From assembly GCF_014697615.1 (NCBI RefSeq), contig NZ_JACJSD010000026.1:29667-93666 (forward strand): DNA of 64,000 bases, given 5' to 3'. This DNA comes from Nostoc sp. FACHB-280. GTDB taxonomy: Bacteria; Cyanobacteriota; Cyanobacteriia; Cyanobacteriales; Nostocaceae. This document shows positions 6,561 to 15,827 of this stretch, piece by piece. The translations under genes and the position numbers were made by a program. The notes under the pieces were generated by a model. The model did not search any database. It was not told where the DNA came from and was given only the letters and a program-made list of their open reading frames with translations. Numbering within the stretch: position 1 is the first letter of the stretch; each line of letters opens with the position of its first letter.

Positions 6561-7997
6561 ATGCCAGTTGTAGCTAACGCAATCAAATTTGGTACAGATG
6601 GCTGGCGGGGCGTAATTGGTGAAGAGTTCACCTTTGAACGCCTTGCCTTGGTAGCGCCAGTAGCCGCGAAAGTCTTATATGATACTTATTATTCGACAGT
6701 CGGTAGCCGGACTATTATCGTCGGTTACGATCGCCGTTTTATGGCGGAAGACTTTGCTCGTGCTGTGGCTGATGCTGTCACCGCCGTCGGATTTGATGTT
6801 TTGCTGAGTGAATCATTCGCCCCAACACCAGCATTTAGCTGGGCTGCTAAAGAACTCAATGCTTTGGGAGCCTTGGTAATTACGGCTAGTCATAATCCTG
6901 GTGCATATTTAGGGTTAAAAGTCAAAGGATATTTTGGTGGTTCAGTACCGCCAGAATTTACCAAAGAGATAGAAGCACTGCTACCGCAGGGTGTACCAAC
7001 AGCAGCTACTCCCGGTAAATTGGATAAGTTCGACCCTTGGCCTAGTTACACAACAGGCTTACAAGGCAAAGTAGATATTGCCAAAATTCGAGAAGCGATC
7101 GCCTCTGGGAAACTGACGGTGTTTGCAGATGTGATGCACGGTGCAGCAGCTGGCGGACTGGCAAGATTATTGGGTGATCAGGTTAAAGAAATCAATAGCA
7201 ACCGTGACCCGTTATTTGGTGGTGGTGCGCCGGAACCATTACCGAAGTATCTTTCTCAGTTATTTGAAGTTATCAAAACTCACCGAGAAACTAATCAATC
7301 AGGTTTAACTGTTGGTTTAGTATTTGATGGAGATTGCGATCGCATTGCAGCAGTAGACCAAGAAGCTAACTTCTTAAGTTCGCAAATTTTAATCCCGATA
7401 TTAATTGACCATTTAACTCTGCGACGCGGTTTTACAGGGGAAATCATTAAAACTGTCAGTGGTTCTGATTTAATTCCCCGTGTCGCCGCACTGCACAATC
7501 TGTCATTGTTTGAAACACCAGTCGGTTACAAATACATCGCCGACAGAATGTTAGTCTCACAGGTACTCTTGGGTGGGGAAGAATCCGGTGGGATTGGTTA
7601 TGGTAGCCACATTCCCGAACGAGACGCGCTACTTTCGGCATTGTATGTCTTAGAAGCAATTGTCGAATCTGGGCGCGATTTGAGCGAATATTATTCTGAC
7701 TTGCAACAACAAACAGGGTTTAATTCGGCTTACGATCGCATCGATTTACCCTTAGCTAGTATGGAAGTGCGAACGCGTCTTTTGCAACAACTCCAAACCC
7801 AACCCTTAACCGAAATTGCGGGAAAAGCAGTCATTGATTGTCAAACAATCGACGGTTATAAATTCCGCCTTGCTGACAAAAGTTGGTTAATGATTCGCTT
7901 TAGCGGAACCGAACCAGTCTTGCGCCTCTACTGCGAAGCCGCCACTATTGAGGAAGTACATAAAACCCTTGATTGGGCGAGACAGTGGGCAGAGTAA
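6561..7997 (+). CDS. Phosphoglucomutase/phosphomannomutase family protein (paralogue 1)
   Basis: 478 aa alpha-D-phosphohexomutase with all four signature loops: FGTDGWRG at 10-17, catalytic TASHNP (phosphoserine Ser110), metal-binding DGDCDR (256-261), sugar-binding GEESGG (339-344) and phosphate-binding RFSGTEP (446-452). It should interconvert hexose 1- and 6-phosphates for glycogen, sucrose or wall precursors; exact substrate cannot be read from sequence. AGGA lies about 10 bases before the ATG. A second family member of similar length is at 58396-59823. Only short spacers separate it from rdgB and the CRR6 gene on the same strand. Confidence 0.9.
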   Translation: MPVVANAIKFGTDGWRGVIGEEFTFERLALVAPVAAKVLYDTYYSTVGSRTIIVGYDRRFMAEDFARAVADAVTAVGFDVLLSESFAPTPAFSWAAKELNALGALVITASHNPGAYLGLKVKGYFGGSVPPEFTKEIEALLPQGVPTAATPGKLDKFDPWPSYTTGLQGKVDIAKIREAIASGKLTVFADVMHGAAAGGLARLLGDQVKEINSNRDPLFGGGAPEPLPKYLSQLFEVIKTHRETNQSGLTVGLVFDGDCDRIAAVDQEANFLSSQILIPILIDHLTLRRGFTGEIIKTVSGSDLIPRVAALHNLSLFETPVGYKYIADRMLVSQVLLGGEESGGIGYGSHIPERDALLSALYVLEAIVESGRDLSEYYSDLQQQTGFNSAYDRIDLPLASMEVRTRLLQQLQTQPLTEIAGKAVIDCQTIDGYKFRLADKSWLMIRFSGTEPVLRLYCEAATIEEVHKTLDWARQWAE

Positions 7998-8040
7998 TAT
8001 CAGTGAACAGTTATCAGTTGTCAGTGATCACGTTTAATTG

Positions 8041-8068
8041 TTAACTGTTAACTGTTAACTGTTAACTG
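8041..8068. repeat. TTAACTG heptad repeat, four perfect copies
   Basis: Four head-to-tail TTAACTG units lie just before the rdgB start, with a degenerate TTAATTG in front. Upstream there are looser relatives (CAGTTATCAGTTGTCAGTGATCA). Short heptad repeats of this kind are common between Nostoc genes. This one ends 4 bases before the ATG, so it occupies the normal ribosome-binding position. Confidence 0.85.
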
Positions 8069-8072
8069 AAAT

Positions 8073-8657
8073 ATGACTAAATTACTCGTAGTAGCCACAA
8101 GCAATCCAGGTAAGTTAAAGGAAATGCAAGCTTACCTGATAGATTCTGGTTGGGAATTAACGCTGAAGCCAGAAGAATTAGAAGTCGAAGAAACAGGTGA
8201 TACATTTGCGGCTAACGCTTGTTTAAAAGCATCCGAAGTTGCCAAAGCTACAGGGAAATGGGCAATCGCTGATGATTCTGGTTTGCAGGTAGATGCTTTG
8301 AATGGTGTACCGGGAGTATATTCGGCGCGTTATGGCAAAACCGATGCAGAGAGAATTTCGCGGTTATTAACAGAATTAGGTGATGAAAGTAACAGACAAG
8401 CACAATTTGTCTGTGTAGTAGCGATCGCTCGTCCAGATGGTGAGATAGCTGTACAATGCGAAGGTATTTGTCGTGGTGAAATTTTATATGCACCGCGTGG
8501 TGAGGGTGGTTTTGGGTATGATCCTGTATTTTATGTTCCCGAAAAACAGTTAACCTTTGCCCAAATGTCCCCAGAGGAGAAAAAATCAGTTAGTCATCGT
8601 GGTCAGGCGTTTGCAGCGTTAATCCCACAACTGAGTACAATACTGAGTGCTGAGTAA
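8073..8657 (+). CDS. rdgB: RdgB/HAM1 family non-canonical purine NTP pyrophosphatase
   Basis: 194 aa, the usual size. Motifs: TSNPGKLKEMQ near the N-terminus, DDSGLQVDALNGVPGVYSAR in the active site, RGEGGFGYDPVF and SHRGQAF towards the end. The enzyme hydrolyses dITP, XTP and related deaminated purine nucleotides to monophosphates and keeps them out of DNA. The start is ATG 8073. There is no Shine-Dalgarno sequence, because the upstream bases are the TTAACTG repeat. The CRR6-type gene follows on the same strand. Confidence 0.95.
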   Translation: MTKLLVVATSNPGKLKEMQAYLIDSGWELTLKPEELEVEETGDTFAANACLKASEVAKATGKWAIADDSGLQVDALNGVPGVYSARYGKTDAERISRLLTELGDESNRQAQFVCVVAIARPDGEIAVQCEGICRGEILYAPRGEGGFGYDPVFYVPEKQLTFAQMSPEEKKSVSHRGQAFAALIPQLSTILSAE

Positions 8658-8709
8658 AGTTTCGACCTTCTATTTTTATCGACTTAGCAATTACCATTTA
8701 CAAACTACT

Positions 8710-9180
8710 ATGGCTATAGCGATCGCACTCAATACAGATTCGATTAACAAATTAGATTTGTCACCTGCTTTAGCAGTTATTGAACCGCTTTTGCAAGAGG
8801 GAATCGCTGCTTATGAACAGCAATTAAGCTTTGACATCAACTACTCTTTAGATCCTGGTGACCCCCGCGAACTTTCCGAAGTTCCAGAACTACGCCTGTG
8901 GTTTATTCGTTTAGATGCAAAATATCCTTGGATACCTTTTTTATTAGATTGGAAAGGCGGGGAATTAGCTCGTTATGCAGCTATGCTTGTACCACATCAA
9001 TTCAGTACTAAAGAAGGCATTCAATATAATCCTGAAGCATTAGAAATATTTTTAATGCACAAAATATTCGTTTTGACTGACTGGTTAAAACAACAAGCAA
9101 TTCCCAGTTCATCCAGGTTAAAATCGATGGCGCAAATACTGGGTTATGAATTAGATGATGGATTGTTTGAGATGTTTTAA
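8710..9180 (+). CDS. CRR6-family NdhI maturation factor
   Basis: 156 aa. It matches, from memory, the conserved cyanobacterial/chloroplast family CRR6 (DUF1817): LSPALAVIEPLLQEGIAAYE, an ELSEVPELRLWFIRLDAKYPWIPFLLDW core, LARYAAMLVPHQFS, and a C-terminal SRLKSMAQILGYELDD. CRR6 helps assemble the NdhI subunit into the photosynthetic NDH-1 complex used in cyclic electron flow. The frame is open back to an ATG at 8647 inside rdgB, but the family N-terminus starts near MAIAIALNTD, so ATG 8710 is chosen. Confidence 0.8.
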   Translation: MAIAIALNTDSINKLDLSPALAVIEPLLQEGIAAYEQQLSFDINYSLDPGDPRELSEVPELRLWFIRLDAKYPWIPFLLDWKGGELARYAAMLVPHQFSTKEGIQYNPEALEIFLMHKIFVLTDWLKQQAIPSSSRLKSMAQILGYELDDGLFEMF

Positions 9181-9203
9181 ATTAGAGTTTACAGGCGAAT
9201 TTT

Positions 9204-9296
9204 GAGTCAGAATTCAGGAGTCAGAATCCAGGAGCCAGAATGTTAGAAAGTTTAATCACCCATACGCTCCTTACTTTTAAATTCTGAATTCTGACT
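9204..9296. terminator. Inverted repeat between convergent genes, with 14-bp tandem units
   Basis: Three 14-base units (GAGTCAGAATTCAG, GAGTCAGAATCCAG, GAGCCAGAATGTTA) run from 9204 to 9245. AGTCAGAATTCAG (9205-9217) is the exact reverse complement of CTGAATTCTGACT (9284-9296). It sits between the CRR6 gene (+) and a minus-strand gene, where a two-way terminator is expected, but the loop is long. Confidence 0.45.
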
Positions 9297-9320
9297 TCTG
9301 TTTGCTGAATTCTTATAACT

Positions 9321-10868
9321 TCAATTCCCTGTTTTCCCTACCCAATAAAGATAAAATCTTTCACTATCTACCCAAGCTCTTTTAAAACTCTTAATAGGGA
9401 CAATATTTAAATCATTTCTATTGGTATTCAGCTTTTGATTTAAAATCAATAAAATTTTGCTTTTAACTGCTTGGCTCTGAAGTAACGTGTAAATTTGTCT
9501 CAATATCTCAGGCTGCTCAACATCTTGACGACCTTGTTTAAATAAGGTGAAACTTCCCATTGTTTGCCGTTCAGGATAGTAAAACTTGCGATTTAGATAC
9601 CCTGATAAAGCAGCCATATTTGCATCTCGGCTGGCTACAATAAATTCATCATTTAGCTGATTTTGTTGGATGTAATGAGCAGTTTCTCTACTGGCAGAAA
9701 ATGGAATATTTAAATCCCTAGCAAAGCCATAAACACCTCCAAATAATTGAGCAACCAGAATTAAAGTAAAAATTACATAATGCCATTTTTGAGCTAAATT
9801 AAATAATCTTGGTGTTGGAGCTAATTTATTTTCCCACACTAGAGAATTTTGATAATAACTTTCTAGCCATAAGGCTGCTATAAAAACTAAATAAAAATGT
9901 CCAAAGTGACGATGATTTCCAGTAAATCGTAAATAAGTAAATGCCAGTAGGATAAAATTTCCTACTGTATACATAAAAAGCACAACTGGTTTTTTAGAAA
10001 ATTTTATTAAGTATAAAGTAAATATCAAAATACTGATGATAGTACAGATAATCAAATCTAGCAATCTTTTTTTTGGGATAATCAACAAATAACTAGCAAA
10101 CAATCTGTTGATACTCTTTAACAAATTGAATATATCTAAATTTATTGACCATCCATGACTCAATCCACCATGTAAATAACTATTGGCAGGGGGAGTAATA
10201 ATATAAATTGATAAGATATAAAAAAATATAACAATTCCAAAACTTAAAATTAAATCGTAATTTCGGCTTTGTACAAAATAATTTTTTCTATGCTGACTAT
10301 CAAAACAAAATTCAAATAGCAACGTCAATGATAAAGCAAATGACACAAGTAAACCATAAGCACTACTATTTGCCAATAAGCCTATGAAGATAGATAAATA
10401 CAGATAAGTTGTTTTTCGGGATGGAAATACAGCACAAAAAGCAAAAATAAATAGGAGACTAAAAGCATAATTGCGGGAAATTAAAAAATATTCATAAAAA
10501 GGAAAATAACCAAAGATAAATAAGAGTTTTTGTTTATAGTTAAAGGGACTATATAAATAAAATATGAGAACCGCAGTAATTGTAATAGATAAGTGAAACA
10601 GTTGCATAATCAAGGGATTGTCGGCAATTATTCTCAAAAATGCAAGAGAAAAATACCACAATACTGGATGCCCTTCGTATTTAATATTGGCAATTAAAGC
10701 TGTGAAAGATTCGCTGTCTCTCACAATCAACCAAGGGTTGAGTTCATCGCGCCACATTGCATGATTGAGAATACCTATGAAACCTAGTATTGAAAAAATA
10801 ATTACGCTCAACCAAGGATAAAGAGAAAATAGAGTTGAAATCCGATTAATTGCTTTTTTAGCTAACAT
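9321..10868 (-). CDS. Multi-pass membrane protein, GT-C glycosyltransferase-like
   Basis: 515 aa with about ten hydrophobic segments, AT-rich, ending in a soluble C-terminal part of about 120 residues. The first loop after membrane segment 1 has NHAMWRDELNPWLI followed by YEGHPVLWYF. The Asp-Glu pair and the GHP motif are the usual position of the catalytic acids in GT-C enzymes (PMT/ArnT-like), which transfer sugars from polyprenyl-phosphate donors outside the membrane. Acceptor and donor are unknown. It ends 37 bases before a convergent inverted repeat, and the GGDEF-EAL gene lies upstream on the same strand. Confidence 0.65.
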   Translation of the reverse strand: MLAKKAINRISTLFSLYPWLSVIIFSILGFIGILNHAMWRDELNPWLIVRDSESFTALIANIKYEGHPVLWYFSLAFLRIIADNPLIMQLFHLSITITAVLIFYLYSPFNYKQKLLFIFGYFPFYEYFLISRNYAFSLLFIFAFCAVFPSRKTTYLYLSIFIGLLANSSAYGLLVSFALSLTLLFEFCFDSQHRKNYFVQSRNYDLILSFGIVIFFYILSIYIITPPANSYLHGGLSHGWSINLDIFNLLKSINRLFASYLLIIPKKRLLDLIICTIISILIFTLYLIKFSKKPVVLFMYTVGNFILLAFTYLRFTGNHRHFGHFYLVFIAALWLESYYQNSLVWENKLAPTPRLFNLAQKWHYVIFTLILVAQLFGGVYGFARDLNIPFSASRETAHYIQQNQLNDEFIVASRDANMAALSGYLNRKFYYPERQTMGSFTLFKQGRQDVEQPEILRQIYTLLQSQAVKSKILLILNQKLNTNRNDLNIVPIKSFKRAWVDSERFYLYWVGKTGN

Positions 10869-10940
10869 TGGTTGGAAATTATTTTTTCAATTTAATAAAT
10901 GGTTGTACCAATTCTATAAGACACTGTACTCTATAAATCC

Positions 10941-10970
10941 TGTAGAGACATTGTATACAACGCCTCTACA
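10941..10970. repeat. Palindromic dispersed repeat, copy 1
   Basis: TGTAGAG...TTGTATACAA...CTCTACA forms a 30-bp palindrome with a central GTATAC. The same design returns as a perfect 32-bp palindrome at 35500-35531. It lies between the GT-C-like gene and the stop of the GGDEF-EAL gene and could act as the terminator of the latter. Confidence 0.7.
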
Positions 10971-10984
10971 ATCACTTGCTATTA

Positions 10985-12718
10985 TTACAATACTACGTAT
11001 GAGTTTGATGCAGTTATTTTTTCTAGCGGATGGAAATTTTGTTGAAGTAGTTGAGTGATTCTCTCAGCAGGTGCAGGAATACCGAAGTAATATCCTTGAC
11101 CTTCTTGACAACCACATTTTTGTAAGTACTCTAGCTGTTCTTGCGTTTCTACGCCCTCTGCGGTGATGTTTAACTGGAGACTTTTGGCTAAGGCAATAAT
11201 GGCATCGGTAATAGCTGCACTATCAGGGTTAGATATGACATCTTGTACAAAGGAACGATCAATTTTGATCATATTTACAGGGAAACGGTTCAAGTAGTTT
11301 AAGGAAGAATAGCCAGTCCCGAAGTCGTCTAAGGCTAAACATACGCCTAGTTCTCGTAATTGTTGGAGGGTTTTTACAGAACGTTCAATGTCACCCATTA
11401 AAGAGCTTTCGGTGACTTCTAATTCTAAGTAAGATGATGGCAACTCTGTTTCTTGTAAGACTTGTTTGATAACCTCTACTAAGTTTGGTTCTTCAAACTG
11501 TCTGGCTGAAAGGTTGACTGACATCCGAATTGGTTCGATTCCAGCTAATTGCCAAGCCCGATTTTGAGCGCAGGCGCTACGTAATACCCATTCTCCAATT
11601 GAGATAATCAAACCATTGTTTTCAGCAATGGGGATAAATTTGGCTGGAGAAATCAACCCGCGTGTGGGATGTTGCCAACGTACAAGTGCTTCTAGTGCGG
11701 TTACTTGTCTAGTGCGTAAATCAATTAAGGGTTGATAGTAAACTACAATTTCTCCATGTTCTAATGCTCCCCGCAGTTCATTTTCTAGTGTTAATCGCTC
11801 TTGTAATTGAGCGTTAATTTCTGGGGAATAGAAGCGATGTTGACTGCGTCCTTGCTGTTTTGCTTGGTACAGAGCGATGTGAGCCTGTTGTAATAATTGA
11901 TCTACAGAATTACGATCGCCTACACTGTTAATGGTGATGCCAATGCTGGCAGTAATGTGAATTTGCTGCCCTTCGATTAGAAAAGGTTTGGATATTGTAT
12001 TTAAAAGTAACTGCGAGAGTTTGATGACATTCTCAAAAGAAAGTATATCAGTGTGGGCGATCGCAAATTCATCTTGACTCAAATGGGCAAGCATATCTGT
12101 TTGACTTATACAATTAGTTAAACGTTGGGCAACTGCTCTTAAAAGCAAGTTCAATTTTTCATGCTCCAACCCATGACTGATACCCGTAAAATCGTCAATT
12201 CCCAGCACCAGTAAGCCTACAAGCTGCTGCTGATTGTAAGATTGTGATATGTTCTGATACAGGCGATCGCAGAATAAATCTCGGTTCGGTAATCCAGTTA
12301 AATTATCATAGTTAGTAATTTGATGAATTAACTCATCCAACTTGTGCAGAGTTTGGCTAGTATCTGCCATTAATGTACCTGCCTCATCTACATATTCTGT
12401 AGGCAGTTCTGGTAATTTTTTAGTATGAAAATAATCTTGTAGTGCCGCCGAAGTTAAAATAACTGGAGCCAGGAGATAGCGCAGTGCATATAATGTTGCG
12501 GCTGTACCTGCAAGTGTGGCTAATAAAGCAATTAACAATACTCTTAATGCTATTTCCCAAGAATAAGAGTTAGATGTAACAAACCAAAATAGTAAAGTGA
12601 GCAATGGTACATGAGTGCCTAAAAAAGCTACCAGCATTATTTTTGCTGTGTAGCTATTTTTCACCCAACGAAATTTAGCTAGATAGGAGTATAGGTAAAG
12701 TTGGTGATTCAGCTTCAT
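10985..12718 (-). CDS. Membrane-anchored GGDEF-EAL protein, likely c-di-GMP phosphodiesterase
   Basis: 577 aa. Two membrane segments lie within about residues 25-90, then a HAMP-like linker, a GGDEF domain starting NYDNLTGLPNRDLF and an EAL domain. The GGDEF signature itself reads LSQDEF, so cyclase activity is probably lost. The EAL part keeps EALVRW, the SVNLSARQF segment, the LEVTESSL Glu, DDFGTGYSSL and a C-terminal TAEGVE, so c-di-GMP hydrolysis is likely. A TTG 30 bases upstream also opens the frame; the ATG (12718) is preferred, though no clear ribosome site is seen. The upstream spacer is long and AT-rich. Confidence 0.85.
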   Translation of the reverse strand: MKLNHQLYLYSYLAKFRWVKNSYTAKIMLVAFLGTHVPLLTLLFWFVTSNSYSWEIALRVLLIALLATLAGTAATLYALRYLLAPVILTSAALQDYFHTKKLPELPTEYVDEAGTLMADTSQTLHKLDELIHQITNYDNLTGLPNRDLFCDRLYQNISQSYNQQQLVGLLVLGIDDFTGISHGLEHEKLNLLLRAVAQRLTNCISQTDMLAHLSQDEFAIAHTDILSFENVIKLSQLLLNTISKPFLIEGQQIHITASIGITINSVGDRNSVDQLLQQAHIALYQAKQQGRSQHRFYSPEINAQLQERLTLENELRGALEHGEIVVYYQPLIDLRTRQVTALEALVRWQHPTRGLISPAKFIPIAENNGLIISIGEWVLRSACAQNRAWQLAGIEPIRMSVNLSARQFEEPNLVEVIKQVLQETELPSSYLELEVTESSLMGDIERSVKTLQQLRELGVCLALDDFGTGYSSLNYLNRFPVNMIKIDRSFVQDVISNPDSAAITDAIIALAKSLQLNITAEGVETQEQLEYLQKCGCQEGQGYYFGIPAPAERITQLLQQNFHPLEKITASNSYVVL

Positions 12719-13590
12719 AGACTTTGTTAGATGATAGATAGTTGGCAAATTAATTACTAGGATTTTTCTGGCAGAAAATTTCCGGGGATTTATTACCTTA
12801 TTTTCCAGAAAAATGCAGTGATTTAAATTCCTCTATTCAGTTTATAAAATGCCATCTATAGTTTTTGTAAAGGTCATCTATAGCCTATTTCCGTACTAAA
12901 AATTGATTAGTAAAATTACTGTTTAATATATTAATTATTGGATAAATTTTTATTGTTGCTTTAATTGAGTTGGATAGAAGTCATATTTTTGAGGTTGAGC
13001 AAAAACTTCAGGTCTTATCCAGAGCATTTACTGGAATTATAAAATGATTGACAAGTCAAAATAATTCTACGCTTTATAAGATTCTAACTATCTAAAACTC
13101 AGGGTTTATATACGAGCGACAACATAAAAACAAAATTTTATCTATCTTGTAAAGGATAAAAATTACTTAATGGATTTAATAAATAGATGGAGCTAGTAAT
13201 AATTTTAATGAATCTTATTTGAGATAACTTGTCTTGATTGATGTAATAAATTAATTTAAGATAAATTTAAATTTAGTATCATAATTATGTGCATATTTTA
13301 GCAATCAACGTAATTCTGATACTAGAATACTTAAGTATTAGCTGGCTGATAGCAAATAAATAGTGATTTTTTCTTAACCAAATCATTAATGATCAATTGT
13401 GTAGTCATCTGATTGGATGATAAAACATATTTACTTAAAATTTAAGCGAACAAAGTTAAAAAACAGCCTGTAACCAAGATACACAAGCTGTTTTTGAGAA
13501 CTGTTTAGTTTTTATTTAATTGGTTGTTTTAGCTTATTTAAAAAGGCATCTATCTGAAGATAGGTTTATTAAATAACAATGTATGTTAGT
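12719..13590. other. Long AT-rich spacer without a gene
   Basis: No open frame of any quality was seen on either strand and no RNA gene was recognised. A possible hairpin pairs AAAACAGC near 13460 with GCTGTTTT near 13490. Another small hairpin (CTATCT/AGATAG) lies near 13550. The stretch upstream of 12718 probably contains the promoter of the GGDEF-EAL gene, but no box was convincing. Confidence 0.5.
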
Positions 13591-13615
13591 AAAAAAGCCA
13601 ACTATAATTTTTGGC
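13590..13615 (-). terminator. Possible intrinsic terminator of the exonuclease gene
   Basis: Read on the minus strand, GCCAA (13615-13611) pairs with TTGGC (13601-13597) and is followed by six T residues (13596-13591). The stop codon lies in the loop. The stem is short, so the call is tentative. Confidence 0.4.
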
Positions 13616-14168
13616 GATTGAAAATCCAAGGCAAAAGTTTAGCAATATTTTTCGCATCATCAATCCCACGATGATGAGTTCCTTTTAATTCTATATTGAC
13701 GAGTTTTAATGCTTCTGCCATACCGTATCGCTTAGATAACCCTTGGCTGTCACTAAACTGTTGTTTGAGATTAACGTGAGGATAAGCAATCGGAAAAGGA
13801 AGATTGTGAAACTTGCTATCTTGTTTAAACTGGTTGCGATCATAGTCTCCCCAGGAACCGAATACAGCATTGGGGTAATTAGATAACCATTTTTTCAGTA
13901 TAGCGATCGCTTCGGGATATTCTGGTGCTTGTTCAACCTGTGTCTGAGTAATTGATGTCAGTGATTTACAAAATTCAGTCAGTGTAGGATAGCGAACTGG
14001 CTTGATAAAGGTTTGAAACTCATCGATAATTGTTAAAGTCTGCGCCTCAACCATCACGGCTCCAATTTCAATGATTTCCATCTCATGCCGTTTGATAGTT
14101 CCTTGATTACAACAAGTTGCTTCTAAATCAAGTACTAATAAGTAATCATACTGATTCAAGTTCATCAT
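13602..14168 (-). CDS. DEDDh 3'-5' exonuclease (ERI-1/KapD-like)
   Basis: 188 aa from ATG 14168; an in-frame TTG lies 30 bases further out. Exo I: LLVLDLEATC with Asp-x-Glu, then EMEIIEIGAV. Exo II: VFGSWGDYDRNQF. Exo III: THHRGIDDAKNIAKLLPW with the DEDDh histidine and aspartate. The order and spacing match the small stand-alone exonucleases related to ERI-1, which trim RNA or single-stranded ends in a Mg2+-dependent reaction. The natural substrate in cyanobacteria is not known to me. The gene stands alone on the minus strand. Confidence 0.85.
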   Translation of the reverse strand: MMNLNQYDYLLVLDLEATCCNQGTIKRHEMEIIEIGAVMVEAQTLTIIDEFQTFIKPVRYPTLTEFCKSLTSITQTQVEQAPEYPEAIAILKKWLSNYPNAVFGSWGDYDRNQFKQDSKFHNLPFPIAYPHVNLKQQFSDSQGLSKRYGMAEALKLVNIELKGTHHRGIDDAKNIAKLLPWIFNRQKL

Positions 14169-14220
14169 TGCACCGCAAACTTTGAGAGAATATAGCAATC
14201 GTAAATGATGTACAAATATC

Positions 14221-14260
14221 TCTGCCTTGTCTATCTTGTCTCCCTTGTCTCTTTTGTTCT
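14221..14260. repeat. CTTGTCTCC-type nonamer repeat
   Basis: Loosely repeated TCTTGTCTCCCTTGTCTC units. The same family occurs at 14897-14929, 55337-55375 and 57182-57226 between genes, and inside the pseudouridine synthase gene at 20770-20850. Confidence 0.6.
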
Positions 14261-14314
14261 CATCTTAAATAGGAATGCGAGACTTCTTGAGATCAATTTG
14301 GTATTACTACATAT

Positions 14315-14602
14315 CTAACAGTATTTGGTCACATCTTCACCGCATTCATCTGCCAAATACATCAAACACTTAAAACGTAGACTAACTACTTGTTCATAAA
14401 ACGGATTTAACTTGCACAAAGGTGGAATGTGAAACAGCGTCCGCCCTAAAATTGATACAGTTCTCTCAAATGGACAATGAGCAGGAATAAGTTTACACAA
14501 AATTCTGGCAAGTTGATCATTACGTATTTCTAAAACATCAAGCTGATGACGTAGCTGGGTTAAGAAGCCGCTCTTCTTTTGAAATTGATTGGATAAACCC
14601 AT
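14315..14602 (-). CDS. Mo-dependent nitrogenase C-terminus family protein
   Basis: 95 aa. The core CPFERTVSILGRTLFHIPPLCKLNPFYEQVV followed by RFKCLMYLADECGEDVTKY is, from memory, the pattern of the family called Mo-dependent nitrogenase C-terminus (Mo-nitro_C). The family is common in Nostocales, often in several copies away from the nif genes. The name reflects an early nif-linked member; a direct nitrogenase role is not shown. Four cysteines are spread along the protein. The gene stands alone with 400 bases upstream. Confidence 0.75.
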   Translation of the reverse strand: MGLSNQFQKKSGFLTQLRHQLDVLEIRNDQLARILCKLIPAHCPFERTVSILGRTLFHIPPLCKLNPFYEQVVSLRFKCLMYLADECGEDVTKYC

Positions 14603-15014
14603 AGCTGAAATTTCCTTTAGTCCATTGTCACCCCTCTAAAGTTACAAGGATATTTTGAGAATAACATAGTATAATTACCAGATTATTTTGTGGATATTTA
14701 AAATTTAAGTATTAATCCCGTAAAATTGCTGAGGAAGTAATTCAGGAAGTGAGTTACATAGCAAAATAGTAGGAAACAGCCGCCCGTATATATACTGTAA
14801 TTCATGCTAATTCTCAATAGCAAAAATGAGTAATATAGAACCATATTAGATTTTGAAAATACACCTATAGCAGTCCTATTTGATATGTGAAAACAACAGA
14901 CAAGGAGGACAAGGGAGACAAAGGAGAGGGAATTACTTGCTAATTTTAAACTAAGTACTTAAAGTTGCTCAATTCTACTAACAAAATATTTTCAGCTTTG
15001 TATTGTTGATTAGC
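14603..15014. other. Spacer with a nonamer repeat and a half-palindrome repeat
   Basis: No gene seen. 14865-14893 (CTATAGCAGTCCTATTTGAT...) is a half copy of the 48-bp palindrome at 42265-42312. 14897-14929 holds GACAAGGAGGACAAGGGAG-type nonamers. Confidence 0.6.
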
Positions 15015-15827
15015 TTAGGTTCTAGCAGGACAACGCACTGGAATTCTGGTCATATTGTAAATCTTTTGAGCGATCGCAGATAATTGCTCATGACTTACAC
15101 ACCGCAGTTGCTGACAAATATAATTACTTGATGGTTTGATATTATTACCTCTAGCATCTAACTGTCTAACTAAGACGCGTGGACGAGAAGGTGTGTTGAG
15201 TTGAATTTCATCCGGTAAAAGATGTTGAATAAATTGAATATAATCTTGCAAAATCTCTGGTTTCCAAAGAGATAAAACCATCGTTTGTATAGCTAGATAT
15301 CCCTTATATTCTTGGCGAAATTGCTCAATTCCTGTGAGGATATTTGGTAAATCTATTGTCGCCACAGGTTGGTTAACTCGTTGGAGTTGCTTTGAAGAAA
15401 TAGCATCTAGTTTCACTGCTACAATATCTGCCCATTTCAAAGCACTGCGTACTGTATCATCGCCTAATAAAGTACTATTAGTTAAAACAATCACTGGTTT
15501 TTGGGCGACTGTTTTCACAGCAGTGAGAATTTCTGCTAAATTCAAGGCTAAAGTAGGTTCGCCACTTCCACTAAGAGTAACTACATTAATATCTTCCCAG
15601 TTTTTAATTGCTTGTAAGTCACTAAGTATTTGATTTGTAGGGACAAAAATCTGTCGCTGATGCGTATGTTTTTGAATATTTCCCAATTGACAGTATACAC
15701 AGTTAAAGGAACAAGTTGATACCATCCCAATAGGATCAATACCTAGGGATTTTCCATATCGCCAAGATTTTACAGGGCCATATACAGCAGAAAAACTTTG
15801 ATTTGATAGTGATTGCGTTGCGTCCAT
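15015..15827 (-). CDS. Radical SAM protein (COG0731-like)
   Basis: 270 aa. The [4Fe-4S]/SAM cluster motif is CSFNCVYC, followed by QLGNIQ. Further on lie VTLSGSGEPTLALNL, the glycine-rich SAM-contact strand, and KLDAISSKQLQRVN. The protein begins SFSAVYGPVKSWRYGKSLGIDP, typical of short bacterial relatives of the tRNA-wybutosine radical enzyme. The substrate is unknown. ATG 15827 and a GTG 9 bases further out are both possible starts; TAGGTAG lies before both. Confidence 0.8.
   Translation of the reverse strand: MDATQSLSNQSFSAVYGPVKSWRYGKSLGIDPIGMVSTCSFNCVYCQLGNIQKHTHQRQIFVPTNQILSDLQAIKNWEDINVVTLSGSGEPTLALNLAEILTAVKTVAQKPVIVLTNSTLLGDDTVRSALKWADIVAVKLDAISSKQLQRVNQPVATIDLPNILTGIEQFRQEYKGYLAIQTMVLSLWKPEILQDYIQFIQHLLPDEIQLNTPSRPRVLVRQLDARGNNIKPSSNYICQQLRCVSHEQLSAIAQKIYNMTRIPVRCPART

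Noticed and set aside
8647..8709. Longer start for the CRR6-type gene inside rdgB
   Set aside because: The extra residues are unlike the family and overlap the rdgB end; the family N-terminus begins near 8710.
14315..14602. Evidence for a nif gene cluster
   Set aside because: Only the Mo-nitro_C family name suggests it; no nif gene is in the window and the family is found away from nif.
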